Shown: one piece after another, positions 17,642 to 25,647 of the stretch
How the letters are laid out: every line of letters starts with the position of its first letter
Position numbering within the stretch: the first letter of the stretch is position 1
NCBI RefSeq assembly: GCF_004009905.1
Contig: NZ_ML136882.1
Span: forward strand, 1-64,000
Source: Lactobacillus xujianguonis
GTDB lineage: Bacteria; Bacillota; Bacilli; Lactobacillales; Lactobacillaceae
Length of the DNA: 64,000 nucleotides
Direction of reading: 5' to 3'
Program-made: the position numbers and the translations under genes
Notes under the pieces: generated by a model
Databases searched by the model: none
Seen by the model: the letters and a program-made list of their open reading frames with translations, nothing else
Told to the model about the DNA's origin: nothing

Positions 17642-18034
17642 TTAAAAGAACAATAAAATTAGAGCTATCAAGGCAGGTGCCAGTTGAATTAGTAAAATCT
17701 TTTTGGTAGCAGTAATTCCGCCAAAGATAGCCACGATCATAATGTAAATCATTAATAAACGTAAGACAATTACTAGGGCAACAGGATGCGGAAAGAGTAA
17801 AAAGATGCACGCGAAAATTAAAATGCCCAGCATCAAATTGTAAATTCCTTGGTTGGCTAAAGCTGTTTTAGCCGGTGCTTGACTAGTGAAAGAGCGTGGC
17901 ATATCAAAAGCCTTTGCTTGTCTGTCGTCGCGACCGAAAATTTCAAATAGCCCAATACCAATGTGCTCAAGAGCAACGATAATAACGACAATTAAACTAA
18001 TTAAATCTAAACCTAAAATTGGATTTGCTTCCAT
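17642..18034 (-). CDS. DUF1304 family membrane protein
   Basis: 130 residues, four predicted membrane helices. The N-terminal LEHIGIGLFEIFG and the loop ANQGIYNLMLGI match the DUF1304 family of small integral membrane proteins of unknown function. It diverges from the marR gene, so the MarR-type regulator may control it; that is inference. Confidence 0.82.
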   Translation of the reverse strand: MEANPILGLDLISLIVVIIVALEHIGIGLFEIFGRDDRQAKAFDMPRSFTSQAPAKTALANQGIYNLMLGILIFACIFLLFPHPVALVIVLRLLMIYIMIVAIFGGITATKKILLIQLAPALIALILLFF

Positions 18035-18096
18035 AATCTTCCTCCAAAAAATAATAATGGTTAATTATAAGCGAGAAAAATTATTTGTAAAGTTAT

Positions 18097-18125
18097 GTTG
18101 CGTTTGCAACAATAATCACTATAAT
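18097..18125 (+). promoter_or_regulatory. marR promoter with overlapping inverted repeat
   Basis: A -35 TTGCGT (18098-18103) and a -10 TATAAT (18120-18125) are spaced by 16 bp. The inverted repeat GTTGC-GTTT-GCAAC (18097-18110) overlaps the -35, a layout expected for autorepression by the MarR protein and possibly for control of the divergent DUF1304 gene. Confidence 0.6.
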
Positions 18126-18144
18126 TTTGTCTATGAGGTGAATC

Positions 18145-18600
18145 ATGAAGGAAGATGTATTACGCCAGATTGGCACAATTGCTCGGGCACTAGATTCGAT
18201 TGCTAATATTGAGTTTAAAGATTTGGCTCTTAATCGGGGGCAATATTTATACCTAGTACGTATTTCAGAAAATCCGGACATTATTTCAGATCATTTAGCT
18301 AGAATGCTCAGTGTCGATCGCTCAACGGCAGCCCGGAGTATCCAAAAATTGATTAAGCATGGTTTGATCCGAAAAGAGAGTGATCTTGAGAATAAAAAAA
18401 TTCGCCACTTATTTTTAACGGCCAAAGGCGAAACTTTGGCAGACGTGATTGAACATGAAAATCGTTACTCTAACCAAATGGCATTAAGTGGTTTAAATGA
18501 AAAAGAGCAACTAATGTTAAAAGAGTTGCTACAAAAAGTCGAAAATAATGTGAGTGAAAATTGGCTGTTTGTCAAAAATGGTGGAAAGAGGGAATACTAA
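18145..18600 (+). CDS. MarR family transcriptional regulator
   Basis: 151 residues with the winged helix-turn-helix of MarR: the recognition region is MLSVDRSTAARSIQKLIKHGLI (about 53-74) followed by the wing KKIRHLFLTAKGE. Ribosome site GAGGTGA. The stop overlaps the start of the next gene by one base, so the acetyltransferase is translationally coupled and likely a direct partner or target. Confidence 0.9.
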   Translation: MKEDVLRQIGTIARALDSIANIEFKDLALNRGQYLYLVRISENPDIISDHLARMLSVDRSTAARSIQKLIKHGLIRKESDLENKKIRHLFLTAKGETLADVIEHENRYSNQMALSGLNEKEQLMLKELLQKVENNVSENWLFVKNGGKREY

Positions 18601-19115
18601 TGGATTATACGATTAAACAAGTTAAACCAGCAGATGTAGCTGAATTACAAAAGATTAGTCGGGAGACTTTTAAAACAACCTTTGATGAATATACCGCTCC
18701 TGATGATATGGCCCGTTTTTTGAAAGAAGATTATGAAACTGCAAAATTGCTGCGGGAGATCAATAATCCTAATAGTCGTTTCTTTTTCTTAATGGTGCAA
18801 GGTGAAGTGGCAGGGTATTTGAAGTTAAATATCGGGGCTGCACAGACCGAAGATTTAAAGCCAAATGCCTTAGAAGTTGAACGAATTTATTTGCGCCAGA
18901 GGTTCCAACATCAAGGCTTGGGATTAGTATTGATTAAACTAGCTGAAAAAATTGCCCGGGAAGAACATTACGATTATATGTGGCTGGGCGTATATGAACA
19001 TAATCTGGTGGCACAGAAATTTTATGCTAAAGACGGTTTTAAGCGAGTGAGTGAGCACACTTTCCAAGTGGGCAGTGATCCGCAGACTGATTTTTTATTG
19101 GTAAAAAAGTTATAA
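18600..19115 (+). CDS. GNAT family N-acetyltransferase
   Basis: 171 residues from ATG 18600, the start that overlaps the marR stop and has a GGAAAGAGGGAA ribosome site. The core IYLRQRFQHQGLGLVLIKLA is the acetyl-CoA-binding motif A and HNLVAQKFYAKDGFKRV is the usual C-terminal GNAT motif. This family is sometimes annotated as spermine/spermidine acetyltransferase-like; substrate not shown here. Confidence 0.85.
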   Translation: MDYTIKQVKPADVAELQKISRETFKTTFDEYTAPDDMARFLKEDYETAKLLREINNPNSRFFFLMVQGEVAGYLKLNIGAAQTEDLKPNALEVERIYLRQRFQHQGLGLVLIKLAEKIAREEHYDYMWLGVYEHNLVAQKFYAKDGFKRVSEHTFQVGSDPQTDFLLVKKL

Positions 19116-19116
19116 C

Positions 19117-19153
19117 AAAAAACCTGGGAAAAATATTTTTCCCAGGCTTTTTT
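19117..19153. terminator. Bidirectional terminator
   Basis: The stem AAACCTGGGAAAAA / TTTTTCCCAGGCTTT with T and A runs on both sides sits between convergent genes. Confidence 0.88.
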
Positions 19154-19164
19154 ACCTAATTTAC

Positions 19165-19791
19165 TTAATCGTCGTCATCATCATGTTCAGTTTCAACGAC
19201 TTGCTTAGAATGTGCATCAATTTTAACATCATGTGACTTAGTCCCATCAGAAACTTTGACGTCCCAGTAAGTTTTGCCGTTGTCTTCTTCTAGGTTCCAT
19301 TCCTTGCTAGTACCATGAGCATGTTTTTCCGCAATTTTACTTGCTTCTTGCCGGCTGATTACACCATTTAAGTCGATGCCTTTTTCATGACGATCGTCTA
19401 AGTCTAAGTGCTCAGAATGAGAGTGGGTGATTTTGCCAGTGTGAGCGTCAATTTCAGCAGTATGCTCTTGCTCTTTACTAAAGCCATCAATTTCGTAAAC
19501 GTAGCTGTTGCCATATGGCTTTAAGTCGATGCTCTTGATTTGGATTTTGCCAAATTTTTGTTCAAACTTGTTTAAAGCTTCAGTTTGACTTACCTTAATA
19601 TCAACCGTCTTTAACTTAGTTTTGTTTTCGCCAACCACTTTATCAGTCCGCTTTTCAGCACTTGATTGTTTGCTGGATTGGGTGGTTGTTTCATGGCTAC
19701 TTTCTTTATTAGAACAAGCAGTTGCTCCTAAGCAAAGCATTGCAGCTAAAGCAGCAGTACTAACTAGTTTAATCGTCTTGGTCTTTTTCAT
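19165..19791 (-). CDS. PepSY domain lipoprotein
   Basis: 208 residues. Signal peptide with lipobox LGATAC, then a Ser/Lys/Glu-rich linker and two PepSY units (about 65-130 and 140-200) with SQTEALNKFEQKF and SRQEASKIAEKHAHG helices. It ends in an acidic DDDDD tail. Anchored at the outer face of the membrane. Clearly paralogous to the next gene (19.8 kb); the two are 27 bp apart and probably one transcript. Confidence 0.85.
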   Translation of the reverse strand: MKKTKTIKLVSTAALAAMLCLGATACSNKESSHETTTQSSKQSSAEKRTDKVVGENKTKLKTVDIKVSQTEALNKFEQKFGKIQIKSIDLKPYGNSYVYEIDGFSKEQEHTAEIDAHTGKITHSHSEHLDLDDRHEKGIDLNGVISRQEASKIAEKHAHGTSKEWNLEEDNGKTYWDVKVSDGTKSHDVKIDAHSKQVVETEHDDDDD

Positions 19792-19818
19792 ATCTATATC
19801 TCAGTCTTTCTTAAAAAA

Positions 19819-20352
19819 TTAGTCGTCAACTTCAACTTTAATTACTTTTTTAGTTAAAGCATTAACTTGGACTTCGTATTCTTTGTGACCCTTCTTAAGG
19901 GTAATGTCCCAAACACTCTTATTGCCTTCACGGTCTAAAGTCCATTCAGTTGCTTTGGCACCCTTAGCCCGTTTTTGGGCAATTTTAGTTGCGGTTGAAC
20001 GAGAAATGGTCTTCTTTAAGTTTAAGCTCTTCTTGTGATCGTCTAACTTTTCACTTTCGGTCCGAATTACTTTCCCAGAGCTGGCGTTAATTTTCATTGA
20101 ATGTTCTTTACTTTTAGTAAAGCCATCAATTTCGTAAACGTAGCGGCCATTTTCTTTTTCTAAGCTAATTGATTCAATCTTAGCATCCTTGAACTTCTTG
20201 GTGAATTTCTTAACTACCGCACTTTGAGAAACTTTAATGCTAGTTGCTTGAACAGTAATAGCAGGACTTTGAGCAATTACTGCACCAGTTCCACCAAGTC
20301 CTAATAAGACAACACCAGTAGCGGCAAGCCGCTTAATCATTGATTTTTGCAT
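19819..20352 (-). CDS. PepSY domain protein, secreted or anchored
   Basis: 177 residues with an N-terminal signal-like helix (about 7-28, no clear lipobox) and two PepSY units: SQSAVVKKFTKKF, then YVYEIDGFTKSKEHSMKINA; and SRSTATKIAQKRAKG, then EYEVQVNALTKKVI. First gene of a two-gene PepSY unit. A GGTGAT-type ribosome site precedes ATG. Confidence 0.83.
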   Translation of the reverse strand: MQKSMIKRLAATGVVLLGLGGTGAVIAQSPAITVQATSIKVSQSAVVKKFTKKFKDAKIESISLEKENGRYVYEIDGFTKSKEHSMKINASSGKVIRTESEKLDDHKKSLNLKKTISRSTATKIAQKRAKGAKATEWTLDREGNKSVWDITLKKGHKEYEVQVNALTKKVIKVEVDD

Positions 20353-20461
20353 CTATATCACCTTTCTTAAATAGAAAAATCTGTCATAAATTGATAACTA
20401 TATTATAACAAAATTGCACACTTTACTAACAAAAAAATAGTTTAAGATGCGTGATCTTAAA

Positions 20462-21391
20462 CTATTCATAATAATTATATTCACCTTTAAAAGTGCCATT
20501 TTCAACTTCACGAATGAAGTCAGCTAAGTGCTTGTAGTACACAGCTGGGTTATCGACCATGTGGTGGTGACCGCCATCTGGTGTAGTTACTAAGCGTGAG
20601 TTTGGAATTTCCTTTTGCATGATCTTAGCAGTAGAAATCGGCATCGTTTCATTTTCACCGAAGGTCAGCAAAGTAGGAACCTTGATATTCTTCAATTGAT
20701 CTCTGAAGTGCCAATCCTTTAACTTACCAGTGATAACAAATTCATTGTCACCTTGGAAGGCGTGGTAAACAGCGCTGCCACCAATATCCTTCAAGTGGTA
20801 AAGTTTAGAAGGTTGCTTGCGGTCGACAAAGTTGATGTTCAAAATTTGCACGTCATCTTGGTAACGCTTGTTGTCATAATCGTTGTTCTTTTCACATTCG
20901 TGCATGAAGTCGATCTCAGTCTGTGGCAGAACTTCTTGTCTTCTTCTATTAACTGAAGCAACGTATTCATCGATTTCATCGACCATTGATGAAATGATTG
21001 CACCCTTTAAGTGTTGACCATATTTAACGGCATATTCTTGAACTAAGAGTCCACCCCAAGATTGACCGATGAGATAGAAATTATCAAGGCCGAGTTTTTC
21101 ACGAACTTCGTCAACTTCATCTAAAAAGTATTCGTAAGTCAAATATTTCTTAGCAACTTCAGGGTCAGAGTAGTCAGGTTGGTCTGAATAAAGAGAACCC
21201 AGTTGGTCGTACATCGTAACTTGGACATTAAGCCCCTGCTTTTTAAGTTGTTCTGCTGTGTCTTCCCAGTATTCATGGTTACCGCCAGGACCACCGTGAA
21301 GAGCGAGTAAATGAATGTCACCTTCACCTTGGGTGTTAGTCCAAAGATGGTAACTGTTGTCTAAAGTAATGATTTTAGTTCCAGTTTTCAT
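20462..21391 (-). CDS. pepI: Proline iminopeptidase
   Basis: 309 residues, alpha/beta hydrolase of family S33. The oxyanion loop LHGGPGGNHEY is near residue 31, the nucleophile elbow GQSWGG is near 110, and the C-terminal GGHHHMVDNP supplies the catalytic His. These are hallmarks of prolyl aminopeptidases of lactobacilli that free N-terminal proline from peptides. No signal peptide: cytoplasmic. The AAAGGAAT ribosome site precedes ATG. Confidence 0.9.
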   Translation of the reverse strand: MKTGTKIITLDNSYHLWTNTQGEGDIHLLALHGGPGGNHEYWEDTAEQLKKQGLNVQVTMYDQLGSLYSDQPDYSDPEVAKKYLTYEYFLDEVDEVREKLGLDNFYLIGQSWGGLLVQEYAVKYGQHLKGAIISSMVDEIDEYVASVNRRRQEVLPQTEIDFMHECEKNNDYDNKRYQDDVQILNINFVDRKQPSKLYHLKDIGGSAVYHAFQGDNEFVITGKLKDWHFRDQLKNIKVPTLLTFGENETMPISTAKIMQKEIPNSRLVTTPDGGHHHMVDNPAVYYKHLADFIREVENGTFKGEYNYYE

Positions 21392-21494
21392 TATTTATTC
21401 CTTTCATGATTAAAAAATCAAGGTTAAGTTAATTTTACCACCAGCGTTGAAATTTAGAAAAAGTTAAAATTCTCTTCAAATTTTTAATTAAAGT

Positions 21495-21524
21495 TTGAGA
21501 AATGCAGGATCTTACGCGTATAAT
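21495..21524 (+). promoter_or_regulatory. Promoter of the ABC exporter gene
   Basis: A -35 TTGAGA (21495-21500) and a -10 TATAAT (21519-21524) are spaced by 18 bp, followed by GGGGGA before the ATG at 21551. Confidence 0.65.
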
Positions 21525-21550
21525 GGGAAAAAATACCATGGGGGACGAGA

Positions 21551-23158
21551 ATGAGTTTAAAGTACGCCAAAAAAAGCCGAGTTATCATTTTTGCAATCTT
21601 AGCGGCTATTAAAGCCTGCAATGTTGTATTTGTGGCTTATATGATTCAGATCATGTTAAATGTCGCTTCTTCAGGATCACATGATTATTGGCATTTGATT
21701 AGACTAGCTCTCTTGACTGCAGTTGGACAGCTAGGTTTTATGACGAGTAATTTTATTTATGAAACTGTGAAAATGGGGATTATTCGTGATGTCAATGTGA
21801 CTTTTAAAAAGGCAAATTTAACTTATTTGGTTGATCAAGGCGCAAGTGATATCAAGAATGGTCTTTCACTGATGACCAATGATTTGAAGCAGATTGAAAC
21901 TAATCGAGTTAATGCCCAGCTAGATATGATTCTGCAGGGGCTGACTTTTGTTGGCTCATTAGCTTTTGCTTTTTATTCTTCTTGGCAAATGACTATTGTT
22001 TTTATCGTGGCAATGATTGCTCCAGCATTTGTTCAAATTATTACCAGTCCAATTATTACGCGCAAGTCTAATATTTGGGCTAATACCAATGCAGTTTATA
22101 CGCAAAACGTTTCGGATTCTTTAAATGGGGCTCAATCAGCTAAACTTTATAATGTTCGTTCCAATATTGTGACTAGAGCCGTAGGGGCAGCTCAACGAAT
22201 GGAAACGGCCTTACGGAATATGTCCTTAACACAAGCCTGGTCACTTGAATTAATCTATTCTGCCGCAGAATTATTCTGCTTCATCGTGCCATGTACAATT
22301 GGCGGAATTTTAATGATGCAGGGTCAGCTTAAAGTGGGGACTTTAGTCATGATGGTTGATTTAGCAATGAACTTTATTACGCCAGTTGTGACTTTGTTTA
22401 ACGAGTTTAACCAAGTTAAATCAACAGTCCCAATGTGGCAAAAGACAGTTAAGGCGCTTAATTATCATGCTCAATATAAGAAGGCTAAGATTGGCGAATT
22501 TAGCGGAATGGAAATTAAGGGTTTAACTTATGTTACTCATCATGATCACAAGAAGATCTTTGAAGATGTCAGTTTAACTGTTAAGCCTGGAGAAAAGGTA
22601 TTGTTAATGGCACCTAGTGGTTGGGGCAAGACCACTTTGCTTAAGCTCATTTTAGGATTGAAAAAGCCCAAAACAGGACAAATTCTTTTAAATGGGAATG
22701 AAGTCACTGGAAATTGGGAAGCTGCCCATAATTACTATTCGTATGTTAATCAAAAACCATTTATGTTCGATGATACCTTACGCTTTAATATCACTTTAGG
22801 CCGGCAAGTGACTGATGAAAAATTAAAGGAAGTCATTCATGAAGCTGGGCTAGAAGAATTAGTAGCCGAGCAAGGTTTAGATCGCAATATTGGTGAAGAT
22901 GGAAATGGCCTGTCAGGTGGACAAATTCAGCGAGTGGAAATTGCCCGAGCTCTCTTATCTGGGCGGCCAATTTTATTAGCTGATGAAGCAACTAGTGCAC
23001 TTGATCCTAGTTTGTCACTAGCCATTCATGAGACCTTACTCAAGAATCCCAAGATTGCGGTGATTGAAGTAGCGCACAAAATTTCACCTGAAGAAAAAGC
23101 AATGTTCAATAAGATTGTTCATCTTGATAAACGGACAATTGAAACTAATATGAATTAA
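21551..23158 (+). CDS. ABC transporter, fused permease and ATPase
   Basis: 535 residues: an N-terminal six-helix exporter-type membrane domain (about 1-310) and a C-terminal nucleotide-binding domain. Walker A is APSGWGKTTLL (near 359), the signature LSGGQIQR (near 458) and Walker B ILLADEATSALD. The switch histidine appears as VAHK. Single-gene half-transporter expected to homodimerise. The substrate is unknown; lantibiotic, peptide or drug export are all possible. Confidence 0.85.
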   Translation: MSLKYAKKSRVIIFAILAAIKACNVVFVAYMIQIMLNVASSGSHDYWHLIRLALLTAVGQLGFMTSNFIYETVKMGIIRDVNVTFKKANLTYLVDQGASDIKNGLSLMTNDLKQIETNRVNAQLDMILQGLTFVGSLAFAFYSSWQMTIVFIVAMIAPAFVQIITSPIITRKSNIWANTNAVYTQNVSDSLNGAQSAKLYNVRSNIVTRAVGAAQRMETALRNMSLTQAWSLELIYSAAELFCFIVPCTIGGILMMQGQLKVGTLVMMVDLAMNFITPVVTLFNEFNQVKSTVPMWQKTVKALNYHAQYKKAKIGEFSGMEIKGLTYVTHHDHKKIFEDVSLTVKPGEKVLLMAPSGWGKTTLLKLILGLKKPKTGQILLNGNEVTGNWEAAHNYYSYVNQKPFMFDDTLRFNITLGRQVTDEKLKEVIHEAGLEELVAEQGLDRNIGEDGNGLSGGQIQRVEIARALLSGRPILLADEATSALDPSLSLAIHETLLKNPKIAVIEVAHKISPEEKAMFNKIVHLDKRTIETNMN

Positions 23159-23162
23159 AAGA

Positions 23163-23197
23163 AAAGAAGCAAAGATAAGTTTTTGCTTCTTTTTATA
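23163..23197 (+). terminator. Terminator of the ABC exporter gene
   Basis: The stem AAGAAGCAAA / TTTGCTTCTT is followed by a T run just after the stop codon. Confidence 0.8.
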
Positions 23198-23250
23198 TAA
23201 ATAAATATATTGATTTATAATAAATAGTATTAAAAATAATATATTTTTGC

Positions 23251-23279
23251 TTGCCGTAAAAGCGTTTTCAGAGTATAAT
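23251..23279 (+). promoter_or_regulatory. PAS-protein promoter with cre site in its spacer
   Basis: A -35 TTGCCG (23251-23256) and a -10 TATAAT (23274-23279) are spaced by 17 bp. The spacer contains TAAAAGCGTTTTCA (23257-23270), which differs from the CcpA cre consensus at one conserved base. Binding there would block RNA polymerase, so glucose repression is predicted. Confidence 0.65.
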
Positions 23280-23327
23280 AATATCTGTTGAGACATTGAG
23301 TTAATTCAAATCGAGGGAGAGATTCTT

Positions 23328-24077
23328 ATGGCAGAACCAAAATGGTTACAAGAAATGAACCGTGACGAATACATTAAAGAAGATTTCGATGCAGCTGGTA
23401 AGTCAGTTGCTGGTACAACTGTTGATGGCATCGACAAGAATGATCCAGATTGGCTTGATAAGGCAGCCAAGAAAGTTAACGCTGCAGAAGGTGATGACTA
23501 CGTTAAGCTTGATTCAGGTTTGTTAACCGTTAACCAACTTAACTGGATGTTACAAAATACCATTGGTGAATTGACTTTTGTTGATGATAATAACCAATTC
23601 TTGTGGTACAACCGTCCAAAGGATCCAAATGCTAAGATGAAAGCTAAGCGGACTCCAGACCAAGTTGGGGACACAATGAAGGCCATTCACCCAGATGTCC
23701 GTGATGTTATTCCTAATGCTAAGAAGGTTGTGCACACTCTTCGCACTAAAGAAGGCGGCCACGATGAAGTTTACATGCCAGTGCCAACCGGTAACTTGAA
23801 GGAATTAGTTCTTCACTACTACAAGCGGGTTGAAGACGACAAGGGCAATTACATTGGGATTTATGAATGGGTCCAAGACCTTTACCCACTTGTTAAGTAC
23901 TTCTGCGAAACAACTGGTCAAAAGTTAGTAGTTGATGAAGACGCAACTACTGGTGCAACTTACCGTCGTAATTCTGATCCAGATGCAGCAACTGGTGCTT
24001 CAACTAAGGCAGCAGCTGCTGAAGAAGAAAAGAAGGAAGAAAAGCCAGATACCACTACTGGTGCTTCTCACCATTAA
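23328..24077 (+). CDS. PAS domain protein with TGAS-repeat tail
   Basis: 249 residues. A central PAS-like domain (about 70-190: GELTFVDDNNQFLWYNRP, VIPNAKKVVHTLRT, KELVLHYYKRVEDDKGNYIGI) resembles the PAS unit of DUF438-type proteins. The N-terminal 60 residues are hydrophilic. The C-terminal 45 residues are low-complexity, with three copies of a D-x-x-TGA-S/T motif (DATTGAT, DAATGAST, DTTTGAS) around an Ala/Glu/Lys linker. No output domain is visible. Well-biased codons suggest high expression. Function unknown. Confidence 0.75.
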   Translation: MAEPKWLQEMNRDEYIKEDFDAAGKSVAGTTVDGIDKNDPDWLDKAAKKVNAAEGDDYVKLDSGLLTVNQLNWMLQNTIGELTFVDDNNQFLWYNRPKDPNAKMKAKRTPDQVGDTMKAIHPDVRDVIPNAKKVVHTLRTKEGGHDEVYMPVPTGNLKELVLHYYKRVEDDKGNYIGIYEWVQDLYPLVKYFCETTGQKLVVDEDATTGATYRRNSDPDAATGASTKAAAAEEEKKEEKPDTTTGASHH

Positions 24078-24103
24078 TATTGAATCGAAAAAATAATTAA
24101 AAA

Positions 24104-24138
24104 AGAAGTTCCTGAAATCAGTTTTCAGGAACTTTTTT
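24104..24138 (+). terminator. Terminator of the PAS-protein gene
   Basis: The stem AAGTTCCTGAAA / TTTTCAGGAACTT is followed by a T run 25 bp after the stop. Confidence 0.88.
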
Positions 24139-24298
24139 CTTCTATTATGCTTAGTTAAGGACAACATAACCTTTTTCTAAATGAAGTCAATTATAAATAA
24201 TAGTAGTTTTATCATGTTCCTTATTACACTGTGTTTTGGTAAAGCGTAGTATAATTAACTTATTATGCAAGCGTTTTTGAGTAAGGGGGCTTTTATTA

Positions 24299-25537
24299 AT
24301 GAAATATGCAGAAAAATCACCAGCCTTATGGCAAGCAATTGACAATGAAGAAAAAAGACAAGAAGAAACCATTGAATTAATTGCTTCAGAAAATATCGTG
24401 TCTGACGCTGTCCGCGCAGCTCAAGGATCCATCTTAACTAATAAATATGCGGAAGGTTATCCTGGCAAGCGTTACTACGGTGGTTGTCAATATATTGATC
24501 AAGTTGAACAATTGGCGATCGATTACGCTAAAAAATTGTTTAACTGTAATACGCTAACGTCCAACCCCACTCTGGTTCACAAGCTAACATGGCCGTTTAT
24601 AATGCTCTACTGAAACCAGGTGATAAAATTTTAGGCATGGGTATGGATGCCGGTGGTCACTTGACTCACGGAGCTAAAGTTAACTTTTCAGGGAAAGTTT
24701 TCCGTTCATACAGCTATGATCTGAACCCAGATACTGAAGAATTAGATTACGACGCTATTCGCAAGACTGCAGAAGAAATCAAGCCACAATTAATCATTGC
24801 TGGGGCTTCTGCTTACAGCCGAGTGATTGACTGGGAGGCCTTCAGAGCAATTGCTGATGACGTAGGTGCTTATTTAATGGTGGATATGGCGCACATTGCC
24901 GGTTTAGTGGCAACTGGGGCTCACCCAACACCTTTGCCATATGCCGGATGTGGTGACAACTACAACTCATAAGACTTTAAGAGGTCCACGAGGCGGGATG
25001 ATTTTATCGAACAACTTAGAATTAGGTAAGAAGATCAATTCTGCTGTTTTCCCTGGTACACAAGGTGGTCCTTTGGAACACGTAATTGCCGCTAAGGCCC
25101 AAGCTTTCTATGAAGATTTACAACCACAATTTACAACTTATATTGCCCAAGTGGTGAAGAATGCGGCAGCCATGGCTGATGAATTTACCAAAGAAGATAA
25201 CAATATTCGTGGCGTTTCTGGCGGAACCGATAATCACTTAATGATCATTGACTTAACAGCAACTGACATTACTGGTAAAGAAGGGCAGAACTTGCTTGAT
25301 TCCGTGAACATTACCACGAATAAGGAATCAATTCCAGGTGATAAGCGCAGTCCGTTTATTACTAGTGGCTTACGGTTGGGAACGCCAGCCATTACTAGTC
25401 GCGGCTTTGATGAAAATGATTGTCGCAAGATCGCTCAAATTATCAGCAACGTTTTGAATCATGCAGATGACCCAACGGCTTTAGAGAAAGCTAAAAAAGA
25501 GGTCGCAGCTTTGACGAAAAAGCATCCAATTGAATAA
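24299..25537 (+). pseudogene. glyA: Serine hydroxymethyltransferase, interrupted by two frameshifts
   Basis: GlyA interconverts serine and glycine and feeds one-carbon units to folate. The sequence reads as a full-length SHMT of about 413 residues only if two indels are corrected. One base is missing near 24547-24551 (expected [14 protein letters not shown] is reached only by shifting). One extra G lies near 24945-24947 (expected [19 protein letters not shown]). The PLP lysine is in [10 protein letters not shown] in the restored frame. The 132 codons between are out of frame. Start ATG 24299 with AAGGGGG upstream; a terminator follows. As given the protein would be truncated near residue 104. 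Confidence 0.9.
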
Positions 25538-25548
25538 ATAGTAAGTGG

Positions 25549-25577
25549 AAGCTTGGAAAAAATTTCCAAGCTTTTTT
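25549..25577 (+). terminator. Terminator of glyA
   Basis: The stem AAGCTTGGAAA / TTTCCAAGCTT is followed by TTTTT, 12 bp after the stop. Confidence 0.85.
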
Positions 25578-25647
25578 CTTAGCTTCTGAACACTTATTTT
25601 ACTTTTGTTATAATAGGTTAAGTTTATTGAAGGAATGAGAAGAAAAG

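Noticed and set aside
24299..25537. Programmed frameshifting in glyA
   Set aside because: No slippery heptamer or following structure is evident at either site, and two opposite shifts would be needed; not known for this gene.
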